NCBI RefSeq assembly: GCF_018882125.1
Contig: NZ_JACVOZ010000001.1
Span: forward strand, 310,001 to 374,000
Origin: Polynucleobacter sp. AP-Melu-500A-A1
Lineage (GTDB): Bacteria > Pseudomonadota > Gammaproteobacteria > Burkholderiales > Burkholderiaceae
Direction of reading: 5' to 3'
Length of the DNA: 64,000 nucleotides
A program made the position numbers and the translations under genes. Shown one piece after another: positions 9,410 to 19,186 of this stretch. The notes under the pieces were generated by a model. That model did not search any database. It saw only the letters and a program-made list of their open reading frames with translations, and had not been told where the DNA came from. Position 1 is the stretch's first letter, and the number at the start of each line of letters is the position of its first letter.

Positions 9410-11079
9410 GAATGCAATCATTTCTGAAAAAGGTTTTGCTGGTGCTGGCACTAGTATCAATACCGGTATTTGCTGCGCCTGATTTTCTACCTCCAGAAAA
9501 AGCATTTCGAGTAGAGGCGACATGGCTTGAGAATTCCAATGAAATCGAAATCGAATTTCACCCAGCGAAGGGTTACTACATTTACCAAGAATCCCTGAAA
9601 TTTCAGGCGGGTAGCCAAACCGGCAAGCTAGGCAGCATCAAGCCTTCATTGCCATTGGGCATTGAGAAATTTGATGAAACGTTTCAAAAGAAACTGCAGG
9701 TTTATAAACAACCCTTTATGGTGCTCCTTGACATCAAGCCGCAGGCCGGTAGCCCAATGCATGTAGAGGTAACGTTGCAGGGTTGTGCAGAAGCGGGAAT
9801 TTGTTATCCACCAATGACCTTACCTTTTTTATTAACGGGCCCCGGTGTAAAAGCAGCGCCAATACCTGAGGTATTGGAGGCATCACCATCGATATCTAAA
9901 CAAGCAGAATTTGGTCTGACCGATTTATGGCGTGAACGAGATGATGTCAATGCCATCGGCCGTTTTTTAGAAAATACTTCCACCACATATTTATTTTTAG
10001 CCTTCTTTATTTTGGGTCTAGCTTTAGCCTTTACGCCTTGTGTATTGCCGATGTTACCGATCCTGTCTAGCGTCATCTTTGGCGCCCAAGGTGGCAAAAC
10101 GGTTTCCAAAGCCCGCGCCAGTGCTTTAGCGTTATCCTATGTTTTGGGCATGGCTTTGGTCTACGCCTTGGCGGGCATCTTGATGGCTGCTCTTGGTGCT
10201 AGTGTCCAAAGGGCTTTGCAGAGCCCAATTGCTTTGGCAGCCTTTGCAACCCTGCTATTAGCCCTTTCAGGCAGTTTGTTTGGCCTATATGAGCTCAGAT
10301 TGCCCCACTCCTGGCATCAGCGGGTAGATAGGCTAGCAGGGCGTCATGAAGGCGGCAATGTAATAGGGGCATTTGCTTTAGGGGGCATTTCTACATTAGT
10401 AGCCAGTCCTTGTATTACAGCCCCTTTAGCGGGTGTTTTGGCCTTTATTGCGCAGACAGGCTCTATGAGCTTGGGCGCGGGGCTGCTCTTTGTCATGGCC
10501 CTGGGGATGGGCCTGCCTTTGCTCTTTATTGCCATTGAGGCGCGTATTTTGATTCCCTCAACAGGAATTTGGATGATCTGGCTGCAACGCACCTTGGGTG
10601 TTTTGTTAGTAGCAACGGCCGCTTGGATCGCATCACCCTTGCTACAAAAAAACGATGTTGCAGACTCTGCAAAAATAGTAAATGGCCAGAAAGTACATCA
10701 GGTTGGCGAGCTGTCTTTTGTAGTGATTTCTTCGACGGCACAACTAGAAGCACAACTGCGCAAAGCAAGCGAAGATAAAAAATTAGTGCTCTTAGATTTT
10801 TATGCAGATTGGTGCATTAGTTGCAAAGAAATGGAAGTTAATACCTTTGCAAATGCTGAGGTAAATAAACTCTTGCAACAGTTTGTATTGCTTCAAGCCG
10901 ACGTCACTAAAAACAGCCCTGAAAATCAAGCGTTATTAAAACGTTTTGGATTATTTGGCCCGCCAGGAATTCTATTTTTTAATTTAGATTCTAAAGAACT
11001 ACAAGACCAGCGCGTGATTGGTTACATGCCACCACAACGTTTTTTTGAGCGACTCAAAAAGATTTCTGAGTCGCAATAA
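9406..11079 (+). CDS. dsbD: Thiol:disulfide interchange protein DsbD
   Basis: DsbD moves electrons from cytoplasmic thioredoxin to periplasmic DsbC, DsbG and cytochrome c maturation proteins. The 557 residues show a signal peptide (about 1-23), a periplasmic alpha domain with its cysteine pair (GCAEAGICYPP), a transmembrane core of about eight helices with FTPCVLPML and ASPCITAPLAG, and a C-terminal thioredoxin-like gamma domain with WCISC (C470 and C473). All three redox pairs are present. It starts inside the cutA stop codon and faces hemB tail to tail, 12 bases apart. Confidence 0.95.
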   Translation: MRMQSFLKKVLLVLALVSIPVFAAPDFLPPEKAFRVEATWLENSNEIEIEFHPAKGYYIYQESLKFQAGSQTGKLGSIKPSLPLGIEKFDETFQKKLQVYKQPFMVLLDIKPQAGSPMHVEVTLQGCAEAGICYPPMTLPFLLTGPGVKAAPIPEVLEASPSISKQAEFGLTDLWRERDDVNAIGRFLENTSTTYLFLAFFILGLALAFTPCVLPMLPILSSVIFGAQGGKTVSKARASALALSYVLGMALVYALAGILMAALGASVQRALQSPIALAAFATLLLALSGSLFGLYELRLPHSWHQRVDRLAGRHEGGNVIGAFALGGISTLVASPCITAPLAGVLAFIAQTGSMSLGAGLLFVMALGMGLPLLFIAIEARILIPSTGIWMIWLQRTLGVLLVATAAWIASPLLQKNDVADSAKIVNGQKVHQVGELSFVVISSTAQLEAQLRKASEDKKLVLLDFYADWCISCKEMEVNTFANAEVNKLLQQFVLLQADVTKNSPENQALLKRFGLFGPPGILFFNLDSKELQDQRVIGYMPPQRFFERLKKISESQ

Positions 11080-11091
11080 AGCACTTGAGAT

Positions 11092-12760
<1,669 letters not shown>

Positions 12761-12874
12761 GTCCAGAAGCTATTGTAAAATCACGCAAAATCATGAAATA
12801 TCTCATGGTGTTGGGGAAAAGGTTGTAAATGCAGGGCCCAAACACTTTTAGGAATTTTTGCCAAGGTAAACATA

Positions 12875-13597
12875 ATGCGTCAAACCACCCAAATCTCCAA
12901 ATTAACTAGCTTTCGTGCTGTATTTGTAGCCCTCTCATTTTTTGCTTTGTCCAGCATGACTGGTCTTGCTAACGCTGCTGATGCTGCTTCTGCAGTACCG
13001 GTGGCTGAAGCCAAAGCCGCTGTACCTAGCAAGCCAAAGGTCGATCCAGCTGCTGGTGAGGCCTTATATTCTGCTGGCGATGCAACGCGTGGGGTGATTG
13101 CCTGCATTACTTGCCACGGACCTAAAGGCCAAAGTGCAGCAGGCACATGGCCCAAATTGGCTGCCCAACACCCGACTTATCTTGCCCGACAGTTGAAGAA
13201 CTACAAGGAAGGTATTCGCGTTAACGCCATTATGATGGGTATGGCTGCTGCATTAACCGATCAAGATATGAATAATATTGCTGCTTACTTGTCACAACAG
13301 CAGCCCTCTCAAGGTGTTGCTGAAAACAAAGACACCATTGAGTTGGGTAAGAGTATTTACCGTGGCGGAATAGCGGCTAAGAATGTTCCAGCTTGCTCTG
13401 GCTGCCATAGCCCCAACGGCGCCGGAATTCCGGCACAGTACCCTCGTCAGGGTGGTCAATGGGCTGAATACTCAAACACTCAATTAATGTTATTTCGTGA
13501 GGGTACTCGCAAAAATATTCAGATGAATATGATTGCCACAAAGCTCTCTGATAATGAAATGAAAGCCGTTTCAGACTATATGGCTGGCCTGTATTAA
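12875..13597 (+). CDS. Diheme cytochrome c4
   Basis: A 240-residue periplasmic electron carrier with a signal peptide (about residues 1-34, ending in LANAADA) and two class I c-type heme motifs, CITCH at 77-81 and CSGCH at 174-178, in two similar halves. Cytochrome c4 typically passes electrons from the bc1 complex to terminal oxidases. The linker after the signal peptide is rich in alanine and proline. The gene is monocistronic and followed by a bidirectional terminator. Confidence 0.92.
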   Translation: MRQTTQISKLTSFRAVFVALSFFALSSMTGLANAADAASAVPVAEAKAAVPSKPKVDPAAGEALYSAGDATRGVIACITCHGPKGQSAAGTWPKLAAQHPTYLARQLKNYKEGIRVNAIMMGMAAALTDQDMNNIAAYLSQQQPSQGVAENKDTIELGKSIYRGGIAAKNVPACSGCHSPNGAGIPAQYPRQGGQWAEYSNTQLMLFREGTRKNIQMNMIATKLSDNEMKAVSDYMAGLY

Positions 13598-13616
13598 ATA
13601 ATCGAACTAAAACAAA

Positions 13617-13643
13617 AACCTCGCTCCATCAGCGGGGTTTTTT
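13617..13643. terminator. Bidirectional intrinsic terminator
   Basis: AACCTCGCT pairs with AGCGGGGTT (one T-G pair) around CCATC, with an A-run before and six Ts after. It can end the cytochrome c4 transcript on the plus strand and, because the flanks are A/T symmetrical, lysA transcription on the minus strand. Confidence 0.85.
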
Positions 13644-13695
13644 ATTGCCCAAAAATTCTTGAAACTCTAGAGTCTTCATTTGAAATTTTTACAAA

Positions 13696-14994
13696 TTACT
13701 CTGGCAGAGTGTTCTCACTTGCAAAGAGGTCTTTTGTATTTTCACGTTTGCGAATGACATATACATTCTTGCCATCGACCATAATTTCAGCTGGCTTTGG
13801 GCGAGTGTTGTAGTTAGAGGCCATCACAAAACCATAGGCGCCTGCCGATAGTATTGCTAGTAGATCGCCTTCTTCTACAGCAAGCTGTCGATCTCTTCCA
13901 AGCCAGTCTCCTGATTCACAAACAGGGCCAACGACATCGTAAGTTAAAGCCTTTCCAGGTTTAGTTTTGACCGGAACAATGCCATGATGTGCCTCGTAGA
14001 GAGCAGGGCGCATGAGTTCAGTCATGGCGGCATCCACAATGCAGAAATTCTTTTCGATGCCAGGTTTCAGGTATTCCACCTTGGTCAGCAGTACGCCAGC
14101 ATTGCCGACAAGAGATCTGCCTGGCTCTAATACAACATCGAGATGTCCAAAGCCCCGCTCAGCTACACGATCAAGCAGGATATTGGTGAACTCGGTGATA
14201 TCAGGCGGTATCTCATCGCCATAAGAAATGCCCAATCCACCACCAAGATCTAAATGGTGAATAACAATTCCTTCTTTCCTTAAGTTCTCTACTAAGTCTA
14301 GGACTTTATTGAGTGCATCTAAGTAGGGTGCTGTAGTGGTGATTTGAGAGCCGATATGACAGTCAATGCCAACCACATCAATTTGAGGAAGTTGCGCTGC
14401 CTCACGATAGGTTTTTAAAACTTCGTGATAAGCAATACCAAATTTATTACCTTTTAATCCAGTGGAAATATAAGGATGTGTTTGTGCATCCACATCGGGA
14501 TTCACTCGTAAAGAAATCGGTGCACGACAATTGAGTTTGGTGGCAATGCGATTGATCTGATGGAGCTCTGCAATGGATTCCACATTAATACATTTCACCC
14601 CAGCCTCAAGTGCTTGCGCAATTTCTGCGGCTGATTTACCAACGCCTGCAAAGACAAGGCTTTGAGATTCTGCATTCACTGCTAAGGCGCGCGCCAGCTC
14701 TCCGCCACTCACTAAGTCAAAGCCAGCACCCAATTTTTTAAAGCAATCGATCACCGCTAAATTACTGTTTGCTTTCATGGCGTAATGAACGCGGGCGCGT
14801 CGCTTACCACTCGCATCCACGCATGCTCGGTCGTATGCTTGATAGGCTTCTGTTAGCGCTTTCCTGCTGTAAACATAGAGCGGGGTGCCAAATTCATTTG
14901 CCAAATCTGCCATAGGGACATCTTCGGCATACCAAGAGCCATTACGCTCTTCAAATCCAACTAAATGAGGAAGTGGAATAGCTTTACTTGTCAT
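13696..14994 (-). CDS. lysA: Diaminopimelate decarboxylase
   Basis: LysA is a PLP enzyme that decarboxylates meso-diaminopimelate to L-lysine, the last step of lysine synthesis. The 432-residue protein has the PLP lysine K74 (HYAMKANSN), the glycine-rich phosphate site DLGGGLGISYG, and the CESGD motif whose cysteine completes the partner active site in the dimer. It overlaps the upstream lptM gene by 11 bases, as in many betaproteobacteria. Confidence 0.96.
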   Translation of the reverse strand: MTSKAIPLPHLVGFEERNGSWYAEDVPMADLANEFGTPLYVYSRKALTEAYQAYDRACVDASGKRRARVHYAMKANSNLAVIDCFKKLGAGFDLVSGGELARALAVNAESQSLVFAGVGKSAAEIAQALEAGVKCINVESIAELHQINRIATKLNCRAPISLRVNPDVDAQTHPYISTGLKGNKFGIAYHEVLKTYREAAQLPQIDVVGIDCHIGSQITTTAPYLDALNKVLDLVENLRKEGIVIHHLDLGGGLGISYGDEIPPDITEFTNILLDRVAERGFGHLDVVLEPGRSLVGNAGVLLTKVEYLKPGIEKNFCIVDAAMTELMRPALYEAHHGIVPVKTKPGKALTYDVVGPVCESGDWLGRDRQLAVEEGDLLAILSAGAYGFVMASNYNTRPKPAEIMVDGKNVYVIRKRENTKDLFASENTLPE

Positions 14995-15178
14995 TGCTGG
15001 TTGGTGTTTGGGCAGCTTCTGGGGCCTGGGGTGGATAAAGTATTCCTTTGGGTTCAGGCACTGTAGGCGCTGGGGGAACTGGCGGAATAATGGGCAAAAT
15101 TAATGGCCCCCTAACCCCACATCCAACAAGGGATATTAGGAGGCTAATACCAAAGGCTCTATTAATAATCGCTATCAT
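14984..15178 (-). CDS. lptM: Small proline-rich lipoprotein, LptM/YifL-like
   Basis: A 64-residue lipoprotein. ATG at 15178 gives MIAIINRAFGISLLISLVGC with a lipobox LVGC and acylated C20, followed by GVRGPL and a proline-rich tail. This fits the short LptM/LppL-type lipoproteins found upstream of lysA. In E. coli LptM supports maturation of the LPS translocon LptD. A longer in-frame start at 15235 would add residues that ruin the signal peptide. The name is by family resemblance and position. Confidence 0.75.
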   Translation of the reverse strand: MIAIINRAFGISLLISLVGCGVRGPLILPIIPPVPPAPTVPEPKGILYPPQAPEAAQTPTSNDK

Positions 15179-15225
15179 GAATGTCTCTAAAACGAATGAT
15201 TGAATATAGCATGCAGGGCACTGAG

Positions 15226-15609
15226 ATGAATCCAAATAATTTGAGCATTGAAAGTATTGATGACAAGCAATTTCATCAGTTGGGGGCTCATTTATTGCAA
15301 TCTATTGAAATGGCCCTGGAAGCGGCAGATGATACGCTCGACCTAGATTTGGATATAGAGCGCCAAGGGGGCAACGTCATCAATATTCGCTTTCGAGATA
15401 AAAGCGTGATCGTTGTTAATACACAGCCGCCTTTGCATGAGATTTGGGTTGCTGCTAAATCCGGTGGTTATCACTACCGTTGGGCTGGATCCATTGCCCA
15501 ACCCTTATGGTTGGATACTAAAACAGGTCGTGAGTTATTAGGCGATCTATCTCAGTTTTCTAGTGCTCAAGCTGGGCAAACTATCAATATTGCATTGAAA
15601 AAAGATTAG
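15226..15609 (+). CDS. cyaY: Iron-sulfur cluster assembly protein CyaY (frataxin)
   Basis: Frataxin-family protein that binds iron and modulates IscS-driven Fe-S cluster assembly. It has the acidic helix (EAADDTLDLDLDIE) and the conserved core QPPLHEIWVAAKSGGYHYRW. ATG at 15226 gives 127 residues, close to the family length. Upstream ATGs at 15181, 15196 and 15211 are in frame but add unconserved sequence. It is divergent from lptM-lysA, the usual betaproteobacterial arrangement. Confidence 0.92.
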   Translation: MNPNNLSIESIDDKQFHQLGAHLLQSIEMALEAADDTLDLDLDIERQGGNVINIRFRDKSVIVVNTQPPLHEIWVAAKSGGYHYRWAGSIAQPLWLDTKTGRELLGDLSQFSSAQAGQTINIALKKD

Positions 15610-15618
15610 TACAGCTTT

Positions 15619-16704
15619 TTAAGCGGCGCCCGTAGCTACTAAAGTTTCAATGACCTGTGCATCTGGCACGCTCTTAATTTGTGCTTTGCCGATCTTCTCT
15701 AAAATCACATAGCGAATTTGCCCACCCTCAGTTTTTTTATCAACCTGCATAAGTTCCAAATATCGCTCAGCTCCAAATTTTGGAGGCACTATCGGCAAGT
15801 TCATGGACTGAATAATTTTAGTTAGGCGTTGTACATCTGCTTGACTGATGTAATGAAGTTGGCGTGATAAGTTAGCGCCCATCACCATGCCGCATCCGAC
15901 TGCCTCTCCATGGAGCCATTCGCCATATCCCATGCCTGCTTCGATCGCATGACCAAAAGTATGGCCAAAGTTTAGGGTTGCACGAATACCACCTTCTCGT
16001 TCGTCGGCTGAAACTACGGCGGATTTAATTTCACAAGAGCGAAGAACAGCGTGAGCCATCGCATCAGTATCGCATGCTAATAAGGCTGAAGCATTCGCTT
16101 CAATCCAATCTAAAAATACTGCATCGGCAATAGCACCATGCTTAATTACTTCAGCCAGACCAGCCGAGAGTTCACGCGGCGGCAATGTCTTTAAGGTGTT
16201 TAAATCAGCAACCACTGCAACGGGCTGATGAAAAGCCCCAATCATATTTTTTCCAAGCGGATGATTAATACCAGTTTTTCCACCTACTGAGGAATCTACC
16301 TGCGCCAATAAGGTCGTAGGTACTTGAATAAAGCGCACGCCCCGCATAAAGCTTGCCGCTGCAAAGCCAGTCATGTCACCGATCACACCCCCACCCAATG
16401 CCACCAACATGGTTTGGCGATCAGCGCCAAACTTTAATAGATCATCAAAAATCAGCTGAAGATTTTTCCAATCCTTATATGACTCTCCATCTGGCAAAAC
16501 AATCGTTCTAATAGCTTTGCCATAACTTGCTAAGGTTTTACTGAGGCGCTCGGCATATAGAGGGGCCACAGTCGTATTGGTAACAATGTAAATAGAGGTG
16601 GCTTTTTCACATGCGCTAAATAAAGTAGGCTGATCAATTAAGTTTGCCCCAATATAAATAGGATAACTGCGACTACCAAGATCAACTTCAAGTGTTTTCA
16701 TCAT
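15619..16704 (-). CDS. aroB: 3-dehydroquinate synthase
   Basis: AroB is the second shikimate-pathway enzyme, converting DAHP to 3-dehydroquinate with NAD and a divalent metal. The 361-residue protein has the NAD-binding [14 protein letters not shown], the metal-binding E (GLAEVIKHG) and two histidine motifs ([11 protein letters not shown] and HGEAVGCGM). It lies 5 bases after aroK and is co-transcribed with it. Its stop faces cyaY across 9 bases. Confidence 0.97.
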   Translation of the reverse strand: MMKTLEVDLGSRSYPIYIGANLIDQPTLFSACEKATSIYIVTNTTVAPLYAERLSKTLASYGKAIRTIVLPDGESYKDWKNLQLIFDDLLKFGADRQTMLVALGGGVIGDMTGFAAASFMRGVRFIQVPTTLLAQVDSSVGGKTGINHPLGKNMIGAFHQPVAVVADLNTLKTLPPRELSAGLAEVIKHGAIADAVFLDWIEANASALLACDTDAMAHAVLRSCEIKSAVVSADEREGGIRATLNFGHTFGHAIEAGMGYGEWLHGEAVGCGMVMGANLSRQLHYISQADVQRLTKIIQSMNLPIVPPKFGAERYLELMQVDKKTEGGQIRYVILEKIGKAQIKSVPDAQVIETLVATGAA

Positions 16705-16709
16705 AGTAT

Positions 16710-17234
16710 TTAGTTGGAAAGTTCAAGCTGCATGATTAAGGTATTGACTAATTGGTTTACGCTGGGCTTTCCAGTTTCAATGATATGGTCAGCAATTTCA
16801 CGATAGAGAGGATCACGAATCGCGTATAAATTTTCTAGAATTTTTTTTGGGTCACCACTTTTTAGCAGGGGGCGTCCTTCACCGCCTTTAGTGCGATGCC
16901 ATAGCTCAATAGGGTTGGCATGAAGGTAAATGACAGTGCCACGTTCACTCAGTGCTTGGCGATTTTCTGGTAGCAAAACTGCCCCCCCACCAGTTGCCAA
17001 TATCAGGTCATGTTCAGCGGTAGCTTCGCGAATAGTTTGTGCTTCACGTTTGCGAAATCCTTCTTCTCCCTCCATTTCGAAGATGACAGGAATCTTGACG
17101 CCACAGCGCTCTTCAATGATGTGATCTGCATCTAAAAACCGGCGCCCTAATTTTTTTGCTAAAACTTTTCCAACGGTTGACTTTCCGGCGCCCATAAGGC
17201 CAATCAGGAAGATATTGTTAGTTGAAGAGTTCAC
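16710..17234 (-). CDS. aroK: Shikimate kinase
   Basis: AroK phosphorylates shikimate to shikimate-3-phosphate. The 174-residue protein has the Walker A motif [12 protein letters not shown], the shikimate-binding [11 protein letters not shown] and [10 protein letters not shown], and the ATGGGAVL segment. It is sandwiched between the secretin gene and aroB, the standard pilQ-aroK-aroB order of proteobacteria. Confidence 0.97.
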   Translation of the reverse strand: MNSSTNNIFLIGLMGAGKSTVGKVLAKKLGRRFLDADHIIEERCGVKIPVIFEMEGEEGFRKREAQTIREATAEHDLILATGGGAVLLPENRQALSERGTVIYLHANPIELWHRTKGGEGRPLLKSGDPKKILENLYAIRDPLYREIADHIIETGKPSVNQLVNTLIMQLELSN

Positions 17235-17246
17235 CTTTCGATTTTA

Positions 17247-18356
17247 TTAGGGTTTGTCGAGAACTGTGGGTGTTAAGAACACCAGGAGCTCAGTTTTATC
17301 TTGTAATTTGGATTTATGGCGAAATAAGTGACCAATGATGGGAATATCTCCCAAGAGGGGAACCTTCACCTCATCCTCGCGTTCAGTGGTTTGAAAAATT
17401 CCCCCAATGATGGCAGTGCCCCCATTTTCAACAGTGACTTCCGAACTGAGGCTTTTCGTATCAATTGCATAGCCCTGTTCAGTTTTCATGCCAATAGTGT
17501 CTTTATTGATTCCAACCAACATAGAAATTTTTCCATCTGGATGAATCTTAGGAAGCACCTCTAGGCGTAAATTTGCTTTTCTAAACTGAAGTTTGCTGCC
17601 GCTTTGTGAAGTGGTTTGATATGGGAGCTCAGTTCCTTGTTCAATAGTGGCCTTTACCTGGTCCCCAGTCATGATGCGGGGGTTAGATAAAATTTTGCCT
17701 TGCCCCTCCGACTCTAGGGCGGAGAGTTCTATTTGCAAAAGGCGCTGGGCGTTTTTGGAAACTAGTGTGGCAGCCATAGTCGCAGGATTAAACCCATTGA
17801 GACCGGAAACGCCTAAATCTTGGCTAGCTAGAATATTTTGATCTGCATTGCCACCCAAGGTATTGGCTTGGGAGCCGAGCTTCACCCCTAGTTCGCGTGC
17901 AAAGCGTTCATCAGCTTCAACAATGCGCGCTTCAATCAAAATCTGTCTTGGGCTGTTGATGTGATCACCCCCAAATGGCAGGGCTGCATCCTCACGGCGA
18001 AACTTTTGAAAGGCCTGGATTTCCGCATGAGGTCCAATCCAGTAAATATCACCATGACGAATAATCCGCAAACCCCTACTGGCCAATATAGAGTGCAGTG
18101 CAGTTTGCCAGGGGGTGTTATTGAGATTGATGGTGATTTTTCCTTTAATGGAATCGCTTAGCAAAAAATTACTACCACCAAGCTTTGCCAAAATTTGCAA
18201 AAGTTCTGTAACTTCAATATCTGAAAAATGAAGGCTAATGGGCAGTTGAGTTAGGTTCTGGCTGGGCATATTTCCTTGGCTTGGGCCTGCCAAAAAAACG
18301 ATGCATATAACTGCCATCAGGATGATGTAGGGGGATCTTTTTTTGGCTTTGATCAT
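17247..18356 (-). CDS. pilQ: Short type IV pilus/DNA-uptake secretin, PilQ/HofQ-like
   Basis: Outer-membrane secretin of type IV pilus or competence systems. The 369 residues comprise a signal peptide (about 1-29), one STN-like domain (about 38-105: LHFSDIEVTELLQILAKLGG) and a complete secretin domain (about 135-366) ending in the family motif VPLLGDIPIIGHLF. The AMIN domains and extra N domain of ordinary PilQ (about 700 residues) are missing, making it closer in size to E. coli HofQ. No remnant lies upstream: the preceding gene overlaps it by 4 bases, so this is a compact form rather than a visible frameshift. Position next to aroKB supports pilQ. Confidence 0.85.
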   Translation of the reverse strand: MIKAKKRSPYIILMAVICIVFLAGPSQGNMPSQNLTQLPISLHFSDIEVTELLQILAKLGGSNFLLSDSIKGKITINLNNTPWQTALHSILASRGLRIIRHGDIYWIGPHAEIQAFQKFRREDAALPFGGDHINSPRQILIEARIVEADERFARELGVKLGSQANTLGGNADQNILASQDLGVSGLNGFNPATMAATLVSKNAQRLLQIELSALESEGQGKILSNPRIMTGDQVKATIEQGTELPYQTTSQSGSKLQFRKANLRLEVLPKIHPDGKISMLVGINKDTIGMKTEQGYAIDTKSLSSEVTVENGGTAIIGGIFQTTEREDEVKVPLLGDIPIIGHLFRHKSKLQDKTELLVFLTPTVLDKP

Positions 18357-19081
18357 TCGCTTTTCGTTGGGTGAAGAACAATGGATTTACCTTGTGGGTG
18401 GGTAAGAGTAGCCCCCTCTTTTTCGATATGGGAAAGGCGCCATTCACCCAAGACCAAAGCACCTTTGGAAAACATTGCTTGGGACTTGCCTTGTTGAAAA
18501 AAAGCCTGTTGGGCATCCCCCATTTGGCTGTTCCCCAAATAACGCCAACTGCGTATCTCCTTCTCATGAGGATACGGTTTTGGCTTTAGTAAAGCCTTAT
18601 TTTTGGACTTCTTTTCCTCTAAAGAGTGAATACTTACTTCCAACAAGTCTATTTCCTCATATAGAGAATTAAAATCTTCATCAAGTTCCTTGCGAATTAA
18701 GGCCAAGTCCGTTTGTAGCTTTAAAATCTGAATATTGGAGTCTTCAAGCTGTGTATCTGAGGTGCTTTTAGAGCTGTCGTAAGCTAAAAATAAACCGAAA
18801 ATCAAGCCTACAAAACACAGAGCCACAACTAAGAAAGCCCCCATTTTTTTAATTTGATTGATGAGATCCGGCTGACTTAAGGGCTCGAGAAAAGAGGGAG
18901 ATTTTGCCGGCTTAGGGGCTCCAGGAATGTTGCTTTTTGGCGCGCTCGGCTTTCGGATTCCATGTGGGTCTGGGATGGCTGGATCATCACCAAGCTCACT
19001 CAAAATGGCGTCGAAAGATTGGGGGGAAATATGGCGTGATGGCATGGCAATATTCTTCATTTCTTCGAATACAAAAACCAT
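18353..19081 (-). CDS. Unrecognised inner-membrane protein of the pil locus
   Basis: I do not recognise this 242-residue protein. It has a proline-rich cytoplasmic N-terminus (about 1-80), one hydrophobic segment (about 82-104), a predicted coiled coil (about 108-160, ending in SLEEKKSKNK) and a short C-terminal domain with GALVLGEWRLSHI and GKSIVLHPTK. The layout recalls PilN/PilO (membrane segment plus coiled coil), and the C-terminal strands recall the PilP/HofP domain that docks to the secretin. It overlaps pilQ by 4 bases and occupies the place of pilMNOP. Start is uncertain: ATGs at 19081, 19060 and 19045, none with a good ribosome binding site. Confidence 0.65.
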   Translation of the reverse strand: MVFVFEEMKNIAMPSRHISPQSFDAILSELGDDPAIPDPHGIRKPSAPKSNIPGAPKPAKSPSFLEPLSQPDLINQIKKMGAFLVVALCFVGLIFGLFLAYDSSKSTSDTQLEDSNIQILKLQTDLALIRKELDEDFNSLYEEIDLLEVSIHSLEEKKSKNKALLKPKPYPHEKEIRSWRYLGNSQMGDAQQAFFQQGKSQAMFSKGALVLGEWRLSHIEKEGATLTHPQGKSIVLHPTKSE

Positions 19082-19186
19082 CAGCCAGAACTGAAATTGA
19101 CATCAGAACCTGCCTTTTAGGGATCTGCCAAATAAGGATTTTGGAGCTTTCAGGGAAATTACTTAAGCGCCCTATAATTTGTCAAT

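Noticed and set aside
11049..11074. Inverted repeat GCGACTCA/TGAGTCGC at the end of dsbD
   Set aside because: An 8-bp stem with a 10-base loop lies inside the dsbD coding end. Neither strand has a T-run after it, so I do not call it a terminator.
17247..18356. pilQ as a frameshifted or truncated pseudogene
   Set aside because: It has its own signal peptide, an intact secretin end and a 4-base overlap with the upstream gene, with no leftover AMIN-domain sequence in any frame nearby.
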